In this document: piece after piece, positions 13,701-28,415 of the stretch
Numbering within the stretch: the stretch's first letter is position 1
How the letters are laid out: each line of letters starts with the position of its first letter
Assembly: GCA_050084985.1 (NCBI GenBank)
Contig: JBITNC010000001.1
Span: 59,148,001-59,212,000, forward strand
DNA length: 64,000 bases
Direction of reading: 5' to 3'
DNA from: Nageia nagi
Lineage: Eukaryota; Pinophyta
The notes under the pieces: model-generated
Told to the model about the DNA's origin: nothing
The model's database searches: none
What the model saw: only the letters and a program-made list of their open reading frames with translations
Made by a program: the position numbers and the translations under genes

Positions 13701-15043
13701 AAGTATACTTATATCAAGATTTTGAAAATATATTAATGTACTAGAAAGATGATTAGTATATTCTTGTATTACTATACATTGTTATCTAATGAAAAATGAT
13801 GATGTATTGTATATACAATATGTAATATGGAACCATATATGAAATATTCCTATGACATATGAATGATATGTTAATGATATTCTAGGTGTCATATTGATGT
13901 GTTAAAAATGTTGGTGCATGTTCATATTTTTATTGTAAGATGGCAATGTGATGGACTATGATAATATTTATGATGTTCTTATAATGTTTATGAAGAATAT
14001 TAATTCATATTCATGATGAGTTTAAATATGATAAGTTTATATTTCATTATGAATGATTACTCTCGATATTGCTAGATAAGAATTATTGCGAAGTTGTATC
14101 CTTATTTAGAATTGAATGATAGTATGATGTTGTGATATAATATCTAAGAAAATTATATTCAATGATGCTATGATAGGTAAGGTACTTGCAATTCTTATTT
14201 AGTCTTTTCATGTTATTAGACTATTTGTATAGAAATATTATTGCTTGAGTAGGAGTAATAATCTTTCTAATGAAAGCAGTTATGAATGTCTTAAGGTATA
14301 CTTCTATAGTAATGAAAAGATAACCTAGTTGATATTCTAATATACTTAAGTATGATTTAGCATGCTTGGACAAGTTCAATTATTACCTAGCATATTAAAT
14401 TAATCCTAGGAATTGAATATGAAATCTAGTTGGAACCTAGGTGAGACTTGAGCATTATATTATAAGATTAAGGAATTATTAGGTAGGATAATTCAAGAAT
14501 ATATCATGGGAACAAGGATTTATAGAATAACATAATTCAAGAAGTTCTTTACACATGTTACTTAAAGATGAAAATAAGCATTATTAGGAAGGATAATTAA
14601 GGAATTCTCAAGATTGGTCATGAAGGACCTTGAAGTACTTAATTTGCTGATGTTGATGATAGCTTTAATCTAGGTAGTTTAAGATACCATTAGCAAGATA
14701 GAATGTCTCAAGATGGGATGACTAAGTAATAAGGCTATTGTCTCCTAAGATGAACATTATAGGAAAACTATTTCAGATATTTGATGAGAAGGTTAGATAT
14801 CAAGAGAAAAATAGTGTTGATATTTAATGATAAGATTGTGACTCAAAAATGACAACACTTGAAACCATTAAGTGATATTAATATCATGGTTCACTAGTGG
14901 CTTCTCAATATTCATTATTAAATATCCATGTGCCTTTTCATATTGGTTTAAAATAAAACTTATGCTTGTTATATAAGGGTTTATTGGGATTGGAGTTAGT
15001 TTAGAGTCAATTTTTAAGATGTAAAAATTGGGTCCTAACATAT
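10719..15043. repeat. Segment bounded by inverted LTR-like ends
   Basis: At about 10721 the sequence reads TAGACCCCAAATTTTAC. At 15022-15041 it reads GTAAAAATTGGGTCCTAACA. The second, reverse-complemented, matches the first at about 14 of 17 positions. TGTTAGGACCCAATTTTTAC-type ends are familiar from plant Gypsy LTRs, so these may be termini of two elements or of one rearranged element. A possible TATA box (TATAAATA) lies at about 12428. I recognise no gene between the ends. Confidence 0.25.
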
Positions 15044-18000
15044 GAACTCTTGATTATATGAATTTGATGTCTCTTCATTCATAATGCATCTTGATTCTTC
15101 TGATATAAAATATATATGAAAGAATATTCATAAAAAAAAATATTAATTACATAGATCACCTATATCTCATAATTCACATTCATCAACTACTATATGGATT
15201 ATGTCCTTATGTTCTCTTATCTCCATTAAACAATATAAACATCCATGTAACATCAACATAAGAATTAAGAACATATCATTGTAGCATACTTCGCTATGCT
15301 AAAAATAAATATTATCCTTTAATTATGCATATATTCAATTACACCATTCTTATACATATTTATGTAAGAAATTTTTCAAAAAGTATATATCTTACCTCAT
15401 TATTAGATATCTCTAACTAAACACTTTTACCCATAATCAATCATAATATATAGTTTTTCAATGAGGAGAATCAAATCTTGATAATTTACCTTTTTCAATA
15501 ATAGTGTCATATCTATATTCAAGCATATAATCTTTATGAATTTCTATATATGGCATTATGAATACTTCATTTGTCTAACATATTCACCCTATGCTAATAG
15601 TCCTTAGCTTTTTAGATGAAAAGAATCCATTCCATATATGCTTCTTTGCATAGAAATACTTCTATAACCAAATAATAATAAATGCATAATATCCAAATAA
15701 TGTAATAATCATGTAACATAAAGATTACACATTATGAGAATTATATATTATTTTTATAAATATCATAAGCATGTCATGATTAAATATCTTCCATGATATT
15801 ATGATGATAAAATATTTATATCAAAAGATGACATCATATGACTATTAATACTTTTTAAATTATATATTAATATCCATTCCCAATAAATTTATTATTTAAA
15901 TAAATAATAAAATAATAGATTTTATTTACAATTCTATTCACCAATAAATAATTTCAATAAATGTTCTCAAAAATTATTTATTAATTTTTTATTTAACTAA
16001 TAAACACCCTTTAACACTAACACTCAACATAACATTGGTGTAAGAATTTTGAAACAAATGTACACCAAAATATATTGGATCACATCAATTACCTAAGTGT
16101 AGAAATCCTCTAGCTAGTATCCACTCATAAACAATTGATATCTAGATCATTCACTTAGAACCAACACAGTTTCATTATCTTCATTTTTTCTTAAAAAATA
16201 CTAAGACTTTTAAGGATGCTTTAAAATAGCTCTTATATTATTTGAAGGAGGTTGAAAACTACCCTCTTATGTTCTTTAAGGTCATCGTATTAGGTAAAAG
16301 TGCCTAACTATTTTGATAATTTCAAACCCATAAGGTAGTTATTTTAAGGATAATATGATGATGGGTAATAAACCATCATCACATGGACCTACTTTTAGCG
16401 ATAGCCTTATAGATGATAGTTAAATAACTAATGATAAATGGATTTAGGGTTGATTCAAAACCACCGTTAAAGCCCATTTTTGGTCTAGTACCTAAATTAT
16501 GAATTTTTAAAATCCAATAAAGGATTTATCATTATGAGTTAACTATGTTAACCCTATTATGAATTAACTATGTTAACCCATAAATTTTGTATATAGTGAG
16601 GTATATCAAACTATATACCAATGGTTAATCATAAGCTAAAACTTGAACATGTAATTATAATGAGCCCAAAATACTTTATGGCTAACATAACCCATTGTGA
16701 TCCACTCAATAGTGTTATTGTATTCATATATTTCTAAGAAGTTTATTCAATCATTTATATTTTCAAAAAAATTAAGCTAAATTTTTATTCCTTCTCAAGT
16801 AATAATATAGACTCAATTATAATAAAGTATAAATTATCCCAAATCAACATCTTTAGTGATAAGTTGACTTGCATAGTAGACATGGTGAGTGATGTTTAGT
16901 ATCTCACTATTATTTTGTAAAATTTAAATATCCTCCCTAAAGTAATTTCAAGATACAAAGTTATATATAAATAAATAACATTAGCAATAATTATTTTTTT
17001 AAGAGAATACCTTCACAAATAGCTTAATTGCCAATTACTACTTCTTGATATCCATTAGCATCGACCCTAAATTTTTGTTAAGTAAAGCTAAATAATTTTT
17101 TGAAATCCTTCACACTTAGTGTGATCGAAAATTATATTTGATGATTTTTAATCTCAACCATGAGACCAATTATTGGTAGTAGTGGTTACATAATATGCAA
17201 CACTTTCTATACTAGATAAAATTCATAAATGAACTTCTGACTTGATTTGGGCTACATAATTTAATAACTTAAATAATACTTTGATTAAATTATACAAAAT
17301 GAGCTCTTAAAAATATTACGTAAGAACATTTGAGAAGTTTCCAACCACATAATTTAGCTTCCAAATAAATAATTAAAAAAAAAAAAAAAGTTAAAAATCA
17401 TAAATTTTTAAGTTGGCCCATTACCATCATCTAAAGAGGCTAATTATTGTATTCTAACATTATAGTAATATTTCCTAATGAACTCAAAATATATTATGGG
17501 GGAATTAGCCAATCACAATTATCAAAATAAGATAATCATATCAATATAATTCACTAGGAAAATATTATAGATAATTTATTGGGATAATTAAGAACAACTT
17601 GTCAATAGGCATTTTGTAGATTATTCCTTCCTCATTGTTCATAAAATAATCAATTTTTCAAATAGGTTTTTGATTTATTAGAAATATTTTATAAATATTA
17701 AGGCTCTAGCAATAAAAAACAATTAACTTTATGTTACAAAAAATCACCAATTAAGTTGCCTAATTAGTTAGAGCAATATCAATGGCACTAGATTTAACTT
17801 AATAAGATGTTAAAGTTTATGGACATTTTTTTTTTCTTTCAATCATATATCCTTCCTACATTTAGAATTTTATCATTTAGAAGATTGAAATGAAACATGA
17901 TTATTGGCTTACCAAAACAGTTTCTTTGGTCAACAAATTCCATATTTTCTTCAAGGTTCTTGCTACAACTCATGTGTATTACTCACCATCAAGGGTCAAT

Positions 18001-20950
18001 TATGAAATTCAATACATAAATCTTGAAAAATTACAAAGAAACTTATTATGGGCCATCTCCTAGAATAAATAAGGTTTCAATTGAGTATCTTAAAAAATTA
18101 ATTATTTACCCACATCCTTGTGTATAATGGGGCTTTTTAGTATCATCAATAGGGCATTCCTCTTTATGCTAAAAGGATGGTTAAATTTGTCTAAGGAAGT
18201 GAATCATGAAAATTTCTTCTTTGTTAGTTTTTTTCTTTTTACATCCTTTTTAATAATTGGTCTTAGAAAGTATTAGGTTTTACCTCACTTTCAGTAGTTC
18301 CATTCCCAATTAATATTACTAGTTATTTTGTGGTCCACAACATTTGGCGAGCTTGGGAACATCTTAAACCATGACTCAAATAGAAAGTTGATGGTTTTAG
18401 AAAGGGCATATCCATCAACAATTTTAATATTTGATGATCATTATTGTTTTAGTACCAAGGTAATCATCTTTCTATGGCACAAGAGATTCAATCTCAAAGA
18501 ATTTACAAAAAGGGTATTGCTACTATGATACATTTCTTCTCTTACCACACTAGGGATGGGATTCCATGGGAATAATCTTGAAAAAACTTCTAGTTGAATC
18601 AATTTAATAAAGTTGTATATGATGTTTTTATTGAATACACTCCTTATTATGGTCTTTATAAGGTAAGTGTTAGGTATTAGAAACATCTGTGATCATACTA
18701 GAGATTATATGTTGACACTCCTTTTCATAACTAGCAAGTTAAAAAAGGCTATTAATGGCTCTTGCCTAATTTATAACTATGATGCCCAAGCTCAATAAAA
18801 AGTAGGATCTTACCTCCACTAGATCAAGATGAAGAGGTAATTTCTTAATATCTTGGGTTACATATATTCAACCTAAACACTAAGTTTTGCCCAAAAAGTT
18901 TTATCTTAGAGTCTTCATGTAGGTAACCAATTGGAACACTTAGGTGTTGTTGGTCCTAAAAATCCTTTTTGTTTTGAACCAAAATTTTTCTTCCATATTT
19001 TCTTATCTTGATAAAAATCCAAGAGTATATAGAAGTAGATTTATTATTTCTTTAATACTCTCATGCCCAACCCTTTTTCTTGGCATCAGGCCTTACTTGG
19101 ATATTCTCTAAGCTTTTATCTTCCACTTTATAAAGTCTAGTGGATTTTTCATGTCAAAAGCTTATTCCATTTTTGGAAAGTTCATAATAGAATTTTTTTT
19201 AGTAATACGATACTAACTCTTTTTCTTTTACATTGTGAGAGGCATGTCATATTTCATGATTGTAGATCTTAATTCAAGTTGAGAAATTTTTCATTAAGCT
19301 TAGTCATCATCACACTCTATTGGATTAGTAAGGTAGTGCCCCATGTATTTGTACAAGGCTTCCTCAAACCCCTCTCATGAGAAATAACATTTTATTATCA
19401 CTGAAACCCCTTGTTGCAAGTTTCAGCATTATATTTGAATTGACATTGGTCATAAAGGAGGTTAGAATGTACAATGGATAACTATAGATCCTTCGAATGG
19501 CTAAGGTGATCACTTGATGGTGACAGGTTTGGGAATATATGAGACATTATTAATTTTTAACATGAGCTACAAGATATGATAGGATAGATTATAATACTTA
19601 GAAAAATATGTGTGAAGACGTTGACACTCCACCTACTTCCATACCAAGTGATAAAACACAATTAGGTTATTGGTAGTTTCTTCTTGATTTTATTACCAAA
19701 GGCCATTATTGCAAACTTTTAATATATATTTTCATAATATCCTAACCTAGGTGTTAATATGAAACCATAAAGAGGTTTCTGTTAACCTCCCCTCTTTCTT
19801 TTTTTATACACCAAGAGGCATTCCTATAGTGACAGTCAAGGGGGAAGAGAAGAATATCCCTCCATCTGTATGTCCATCATCAAAAATAGATAATATATAT
19901 GGATTATTTCAACCTATAATATATCAATTCACTTTGTGCACTAGGATTATTTCAATTTCTCTTGTTAGATGGGGATTATAACAATTTTACAGAATGTTCG
20001 TTGGAACTTGATTCTTTTGGCTATGTAATAAACTTGTATTCGCTTCTGCAATTTCTTATTCATTGCATTCATTGTATGTTTATCAATTTATTTTTGGGTA
20101 TGTAATAAACTAGGACTATATCCAATTTTCTAGACTACTACTTTTATTATTCGCTATATTCGTTATAGGTTTATCAATATATGGAAGCTCTAATAACATA
20201 AAATAATATATATGAAAGATCCAATAAAGTAATACATTAGACTATTACTTTTATTATACATTGTGTTCACTGTAATAATTTCAACTGTAAATATATTAGT
20301 ATTTAATAATAATAAATTTAAATTTGAGACTTAAATCACAGTTTTAACTGAATAATATATTAGTCTTTGGCAAAGTATTATGACTAATACAAGTTTTATG
20401 AGTCTTCCTCTTAATGTCAAGGAGTATTATAGATGAATTAGGATGTTATTGGATCTAATAGACGCTATGATATTGAGGTCTTCTTTTATTAGCATCATAG
20501 ATAACTCGATAGATTATGAGAAAGATAATACAATAACAAGTTCAAAACTATTGCTTTTAACCTGTATAGATTGCTATGGGAGGTTTGTTAAATATACAAT
20601 GTATAGGAAAAGCTCAAGATACTACATTATTAGAAATATAAATGTTCCATGATACTAGGATAGCTACAATGCTTGTATGTACTGCATATGTAAATCTAGA
20701 TATTGATTTTTAACCATATTTTCAAAAAATAAGATATGCACAATTTTGATATAGTTATTTGGTTATAACTCATACACTGAATTTTGACAACTTATACATC
20801 GGTTGGGATTTATACATTATTCACATCAAGGGTTTTCAATAAGAGTATGATTTTTTATTAAAAAAGTAAAACCAGAAGAACTTAAGCTTTATTGTCCCAT
20901 GTTCTTTGTTTATTGCATTCATAGATTTCAAGATTATAATCTATATACTA
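15044..20950. other. AT-rich intergenic DNA, no gene recognised
   Basis: No supported gene. A 25-base unit containing AACTATGTTAACCC is tandemly duplicated at 16531-16579, and a homopolymer A run lies near 17376. Loose ~100-base repeats sharing TATGTAATAAACT and GTTTATCAAT occur at about 20021-20290. Overlapping open frames at 18328-18686 on both strands are short, carry no known motif and are probably chance. The stretch 15044-15950 weakly resembles 10740-11560 in word content. Confidence 0.4.
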
Positions 20951-21239
20951 AAATTAATACTGTAATGGAAATACGTCACATTACATCCCTACAGTTCCTA
21001 ATGTCTTCCAATGAGGAAGACTGAATCCGTCAAGGCACTGCCATAATCTGCTCTAGAAGTCCTTTCATCTGATCATCTTCCTGTTGAAAAAGAAGAGATC
21101 GCATTCTATGCCATGGTTGTATGGGCCAAACACAATGCCACAACTAAAGAAGAAGAGAAGCACTTCATTACTAAAATCAAATTTTGTATCATATTCAAAT
21201 ATTATTGTGAATTAAATTTTATGTTGCCTTATATATTTT

Positions 21240-22500
21240 AACTAACAATCCTAGACGAACTCCTGGAAGAGGATGAGTCACTGAACAAGCAAAATAGAGA
21301 AAATGAAGAAGACCGGAAAATAAATAGGAGAGCGAGGCAAGCAAGTGGAGCAAGAAACGTTACAAGATAAAAATAGGGATCCAGAGGGACAGAAATGGGA
21401 GAAGGAGGATGATGCTGAACAAGGAAACTGGATAAAAGAGATGCAAGGATGCAAGTTGGAAGTGATAATCCCCATATACAAGGAAGAGCCACGAAAAAGA
21501 CACCAGGATGAGAGAGAATCAGATAAGGAAAAAAACAAAGAAAGGAGAAAGAGCCTCAACTTTCAATCAGAATAGAGGAGAAGGAAATGGCCATGGATCT
21601 GAAAGAATTATCGAATGCCATTATCTGCAAAATGAGAGGTAGAAGGCCATGTAGAGAAGACCTGTTGAAGTACGCAGGAGAAAACTTTCAAGCCAAAGGT
21701 GAGATACAGCTTATATTTCTTCTCTTCAATTTCTTCATGTATGTTTTTCAAGATTTCCATGATATGAAACAGGTTCTAGAGAATAAAAAAATATGGTGCT
21801 TTGGACAAAAGGGTATTTACATGAGGGAATCGTACAAAACTTTCAATCCATTCACTGAAAGAGTCACACGTTACCCAATTTACATTAACCCTATACCCTT
21901 CCAATAGAGTTTTGGAGCATAAATGATACATCCAAAATTGGAAATTCTTTGGCAGAAATTCAATATCTGGATGATCGCAAGAGGAGAATCTGGTAACCAG
22001 GAGAGAGCTTTCTAAAAAAAGAATTTGTGTTTGGATGGAAACTAAAATTGAAGAAGATTTCAAAAGGAAGACCATAGAACCTGGATCCTCAAACACTTTC
22101 TACAACTAACTCAGGGATACAAAGAAAGAACTGGGTTGATAATGAAGTATCAAATAAGAATTAGATCTCTACTGATGAAGATGAGACCTAAAGAACTGAA
22201 ATAGGAATCATAAAAATATACAGCGTGTAGATAGTAGTGCACAAATGCTTCTGAAGATTGGCCCAAAAGTATGCAATGTGAAATAACTGTAGAAGGACAT
22301 CACCAGACTATGGACATAAATTGTAACTCCTTTAGAAGTATAGAGGAGGAGAAATTAGCTGCACAGATGAATACCCAGAGCCAGCAAAAGGTGATTAGAA
22401 ATAGGGGAGCAATTTCGATACGGAGCGAAGAAGGATGAATGTGTGCAATGAATACAAGTGAGGAATCCCCTGACCGACCTGACTCACACCCCCAGAACAT
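21240..22500 (+). pseudogene. LINE-type ORF1 relic with DUF4283-like domain
   Basis: The region is less AT-rich than its surroundings. A charged leader (21345-21572, rich in E, K, R, D) is followed by 21587-21904, whose product contains GRRPCREDLLKYAGENFQAK, FFMYVFQD, WCFGQKGIYMRE and YKTFNPFTERVTRYPIYI. This order (hydrophobic strand, then a W...G turn, then FNP followed by a P-rich strand) is that of the DUF4283 domain found in plant L1-type retrotransposon ORF1 and related nucleic-acid-binding proteins. Frameshifts near 21900 break it, after which related patches run on to about 22500. No endonuclease or reverse transcriptase of a LINE ORF2 follows. I am fairly sure of the domain and less sure that it came from a LINE and not from a host gene family. 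Confidence 0.6.
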
Positions 22501-22865
22501 GGGCCCGAGAGCTGGAAAAGAAAAATTTAAATTTTAAAGCTACCTTCTTGAGCGCCAAGTGCAACAATGCCCACATCAAGTTTCCAGTCCAACTTGAATG
22601 ATTTCAAATTACTCATGCTCAATGTAGTACGGGTGAATTACAAGAATATGTTGGTATCGATCTCGTTAGGAGATAATGTTATTTTTTCGAGGATTTTAGT
22701 ATCAAATTGAAAATCAAAATATTTGTATGTAACTTTTGGTTTTAGTCTAAGTTAGGCAGTATACAAGAAGAAGGCATAATGTAGCTACTTTATATATTTG
22801 TAAATATCTAAAGTTTTTGGAGGACTTTTCAAATTTTTTTTTTATTATTAATATAAAATCTACCG

Positions 22866-22868
<3 letters not shown>

Positions 22869-22921
<53 letters not shown>
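22869..22921. repeat. (TA)n microsatellite
   Basis: About 26 uninterrupted TA dinucleotides. Such tracts are length-variable. Confidence 0.97.
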
Positions 22922-22923
<2 letters not shown>

Positions 22924-25312
22924 CAAATTTTATTTTGAATTAATTTTTCTAAATTATTTTGAATTCACTTTTATGCTAGCTACTTTACATATTTCAAAGA
23001 TTTCATTTTTTATATATTTTAAATATTACAATATTAATGATTTCATTTTCATTACATTAGAAAGATAATATTTATAAGATTTAGAGAATAAATATTTTAA
23101 ATATTTATATTATAGGTTAAAATATTTACATTGTAATAATTTTATTATATATATAGTCAATTTTTATTTGTAATATTTCTTATAGATTTTAAATAGTAAG
23201 GTAATGTTTAAATTATTTAATTTTTCATATTAAATTATTTATAGTCTTGTAGGTGAATTATAATTTAAAATGAATACAACGGAAGAAAGAAAATGATGAA
23301 GAACAAAATACCAAAGAGAATATCGAAGGTAATAAAGAGCTCAAATGATAGATAGTGATAGAGAAAGAGAAAGAGAGAGGAAAAAAGAAATCATCTTATA
23401 CATAGAGAAGAAACACAAATTAATCATCTTAAACAAGAAAGATAAGTTAATGATGAATGCCGAAGAACAAGACATGCTCAAATATCACAAGATGAATTAG
23501 ATGAAGTAAGATGACATGATGCTCAAAGTCATCAATAATATCATGCCCAAATATCACAAGAGAAAAGAAAAAAAAAAAAACAAAAATAAATACAATGAGA
23601 AAGGAGAAACCAACAATAATAGGAACCTACAAAAATAAAGGATAATAGGAGAAGACATGCATATCTATGACAAGTTCAACATGTTAACCAATCCCATGAA
23701 CTTTCTATACTAAAAGAAATGCTAAAAATATCATTATTATGCAACAAACATAAAATTAACTAAGGGAAGCATCAACATCAAGTCCTATAAAAGACAAAAA
23801 TGTGCAATATTGTCAAATCAATGGGCACCAAATGAATGGTAATAGAGCATCTCGATAAGCAAATACAAATGGTGGGATAAATTTGAAGATAATGCAAACT
23901 ATATTTTGAAGTCAATTGGAAGACCTTACATCACCATCATTGCGCTTCATTTATCAAGAATGTTATCTAGGAATAATGATACGATTAACTTTTATAGGAC
24001 CCAAATGTAATAGTTGCACATAAGAAAGAGCTTCCTCATTAATTTTCTTCGTCAAATAACATGGATCCTAGGTTGTAATAACTTGAATTATTAAACTTGA
24101 CATAAATTGAAGAAATATTGATAATGTGTGTCAATCCAATATTACAAGTAACGCATGCTACTAGAGGTCAATATAAGTACAAAGGGCATATAATTAGCTT
24201 TTTATAAGAAGTGAAAGAAATTGCAAAGGGACTATCTCATCTTATAAATGAATTACCAATCATCTTGTTCCAAGATGAGATCAACTTGAAACAAATTACA
24301 ATTTCATAGTAAATAAAAAGGGAGTCTGTAAAGTTTTATAGTATAAGATAGAATATGATAAGTTTTATAAGGATGTGCAAATTAATGAAGATATTTTGAG
24401 AAATCTCCCAATAAATACTAACACAGATATCTTTAATATTATAAACTCTATTCATATGGAGTTTGATTTTGATATGAATGAATATTTAGTAGTCAACCCA
24501 ATGATTAATATGGATGAAGGAAATATCATAGACCATAGAACATCTATGGTCTGCAAACTACTAAAAGTAGTAAGGGAAATGAAATTGATTCATGCATGGG
24601 TAAATAACCCTAATGTGGGACTAGGAACACTTATTGAATAGCCTAGAATTGGAGCAGCTTCTATAAATGAGTATGTCACATAAGGGTTACTTGATATGGT
24701 ATTTCTAACATTATTCTCAAATGGAAATTATGATTGGATAGGAGCAAGAAATAGAAAGGCATATCTTCATGAATTTGCAAAATATTTATTTCAATATAAA
24801 TATTATCATTTTGGAAAGCATCTAAGATTTAGATATTTTATAATGACATGATGATGAGATAATGTATCTAGAATACTTTAGCAGTATTTGTGAAGAAGAG
24901 CCTTCAAGATTTGCCCACTACAATTCATGAATTATTAGAATACATAGAAAATATTTTTCAATCACATCTAGAAGATCATTTAATATGTTTTGGATCTACA
25001 TTGAGAGGAATAAGATATTATTAGATGAAGAGTTATGCTGAATTAAGTGATTTATTACATAAAATTAGATCTTCAACTATTTTCTTCACTTTAAGTGCAA
25101 CTAATATGTATTGGCCTATCCTTCACTCTTTCATGTCAAGAATATCACTATCATATTCAAGAGAAACATGGAAATGGTGAAGATAAAATATTATTAGATC
25201 ACCCATATATTGTAGCTAATTACATGCATCTATGAAATACAATTTTTGCAAATAGGTATTAAAAAAATGAATGAAAGTCAAATATTGGTGTAGAAATGAA
25301 TGACAACATAAG

Positions 25313-25342
25313 GGATCTCCACATGTACATGGCTTCCTATGG
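25313..25342 (+). other. Helitron Rep HUH motif
   Basis: The frame reads GSPHVHGFLW. H-V-H is the histidine pair that in HUH endonucleases coordinates the metal ion for strand nicking. It survives although stops flank it, so this Rep was once catalytically competent. Confidence 0.8.
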
Positions 25343-27394
25343 ATAGAAGAAGGTCCAAACATGGATAATTTATATTGGATGAGTGAAGAACAAGTAAAAA
25401 ATGCATAAACATATTTTGATAATATTGTGTATGCATGGAATCCTTGAGAAGATCCACATCAATGAAATATACAGGTATGCATAAATTATCTATTTCTTTA
25501 ATTTCATTTTATAAATACAATATATGAATAAATTAATTACTATATATATTTTACAAATTCTTTAAAATATTAATCAACACCCATGTTTGATGAATACATG
25601 TCGACTTGATCAAGTAGACTTAGATCTTGATTATGAAGAGATTCTCAATTGTGTGGAATGCCATACTATATATAGAGAAGGTGCATTCTTGTGTAAGAAA
25701 AGTAAAAATATGTTTGTAGATAAACACTTATAACTAATTTCATATATTTATTACTTTAAATTTATAATCCATTATGTTAAAAAAAAATTATAGTATAATG
25801 CACCATGGCCTTTATCTTTAGATGAATCCAAATTGTATGAAGATCCAGATAAAAAGTATGAACCAAAAAGAAATGATGAATGAGTCAATACACATAATCA
25901 TATATATTATAGCTAAGAAGAGAAAATGTAGACTGGTAACTTATTCTATCAAAGCATTTTGTTATCAATTATATTGCGAAATATGCTACTAAGACTAAGA
26001 AAAGTTTATAAACCTATCAACAAATATTGATGTGAATTACAAATTTAGAAGATGATGATGATTCAACAACAATATCATACAGACATATTTTAATAGAAAT
26101 AATTATTGAAGAGATATAGGAGCATAAGAAACATGTCATATGTTACTAGAACTTTCATTAGTTGAATGAAGTAGAGTTTTTATTTCTATAAATATTGGAT
26201 GAAAATTTTCAAGGAGGTGAAAAAAGTGTTGAAGAAGAAGTAGAAAGAAAGAGCATATCTTTAATTTATGGATATATTTAATGACTATGTATAATGGAAA
26301 CTATCTCAGAAATTGATACAACTAGATCATGATCATATAATTCAATACAGAGAAGTGAATTCAAATGGAGTACTAGAAAAAATGCAGCTATTGTGAGGGC
26401 ATGGACATTATTTACCATCATTCCAAAAATAAAAAATAGAAAAATTATCAAAACAAGCCATTTAGAACTATAGAAAGAGATGTTGGGATTGATGATAGCA
26501 TAATCATAGAGATTTGGGAGGCACTCAACTACAAGCCTTGGCACATTGAGAGAATGAATAATATCTAAAATCTAAAACAAGAAAATCATAGTGATTAAGA
26601 AGATAATGATGAATGAACAGTTCAATAGAACACAATAGAGAATAAGTGGGAAATTATAGCCTAATTACATTATGGAAATCACTTTGTAATGATATAAATA
26701 GATTTTTTTGTTATAAGGGATGTTAATAGATAAGCACAATGGGATAATAAATATATACTAAAGAATACACAAATAAAATAATAAATTGGATAACTAGAAT
26801 GAAATAAAATATCACTTTTATTGATGATTATGTCCCTTCAAATTATCTTTATGAGAGCTTGAGTATGAAATAAAAATAAGCGTATGATATAGTAATGAGA
26901 CATTATAATTAGGATCAAAATGTATATCCCTTTATATGATAATTTAAGGAGCAATAGGAACAAAAAAAATCCTATCTAATTGGAGAAATTCATCAAGCAT
27001 TTCAATACCTACCATCTATAGAACATTCTCCCCTTCTTTTACTTGCACTTATCGGAGTTGCTACATTCAACATTGGTGCTACTACAATCCATGGAGCACT
27101 TTGAATTCCTAATGTAGACTTTGATAAATTAGAGAGATCAAGATTAAATACTTTTCAAGAAGATATAAAATATGTAAAATATATACTCATTATGAAATGA
27201 GCTTCATAGGGAAGAAAATGTTAGAACACATAGATTATTGCCTTTGAGAAGGTTTTCAAGAAAAAACAAATATATGCTTTAGAAGTAGGTAAATTATTTT
27301 AGTAGGTGATTTAGGTTAGTTACCACCTATTATAGATAGACTACCATATGCCATTGACAAACATGACATATTATTATTGCAAAAGGGTAAAAGT

Positions 27395-28415
27395 GAGAAG
27401 TTGAGTCTACTTAAAGGGGAAGTGGAGAAAAATCAATGAAGTTAAAATTTAATGTCAGGAAAATCAAGATATTGATCTGAATAAATATTGGGATCAAGAT
27501 CTTGATATTTAAAACTAAAATACATGCATTAAATATCAATATCTTGATTTGAATCTCTAATTTTACCTTGGTTTTAGGTTCAAAAAAGGCTTGTCAAGCT
27601 AACACTTAGCCTTGAACTTACAAGTATGTGTTCATGTCAATGTTAATGGAAACTTTCAACGTTAGGCACACATTTGATGGAGCTTTTAGTAGATCTTTTT
27701 ATGAAATTAAAACCCATTATAGATTAAAGAGCATGTAGATTTCAAATATGTAATATTTTTTACAATTAGATACAATTTTATATTTTCAATTATTTTTTAG
27801 TAAAAGGTGTCCATATACTTGAAATATGATGGTGTTATATTTTCTTAATAAGTTAGTTTTTTGGAAGTTATGAAAAAATATTTATATAGGGATAAGCTTT
27901 ATAAAATTCTCTATAAAAATTTTAAAAAATGAAAAAAGATTAAGTTTAGATCAAATTATGCAGGATGGACATGAGTAATTTTCAAAACCACAAACATGCC
28001 TACTAAAAAACTAATAAAAAAATATTAATGTAAAACTTAAAGAAAAATATCCAAGAAAAGCTCCAATGTCTTGGGTGTCTTTCTGTCAAAAGATTTCTTC
28101 AAAAATATCTTGATTTTAGTTAAATTATGGGGGATGAACACGTGCATGGTATGGTCTAAAAATGGTTGTTTTTTTTTTAAATGGTTTTTTTTCATCCTAT
28201 TGAATTTTAAATTCTATGATCTAAGTATTGGAATAAATTATATATTTGGAAAATAGACTCTAAGTACTACATTTTCACTCTAGTAACTTTTTTCATGATT
28301 CCATATCTAAGCACTTAATATTTTAAGATCAACCATACCCAAACTTGAAAATCAAAGAAGACACTTCCACTTTTTGGCCTTAAAGTGGACCCAATTTCTT
28401 GCACCCACTCAAAAG
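27395..28415. repeat. Insertion inside the Helitron helicase
   Basis: Helicase homology stops at about 27380 and resumes near 28420. The intervening ~1 kb does not read as helicase. It starts with a strongly structured patch: AAATCAAGATATTGAT (27461-27476) is perfectly inverted at 27535-27550, and the 14-base palindrome ATCAAGATCTTGAT sits between them (27493-27506). A loose direct repeat of AAATTATG.(G)GGATG occurs at about 27953 and 28123. A small non-autonomous transposon is possible, but no target-site duplication was found. Confidence 0.4.

Noticed and set aside
18328-18686. Overlapping open frames on both strands
   Set aside because: Short, no recognisable domain, no splice or start context. 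Probably chance in AT-rich DNA.
22869-22921. TA run as a functional palindrome or origin
   Set aside because: A simple dinucleotide microsatellite explains it.
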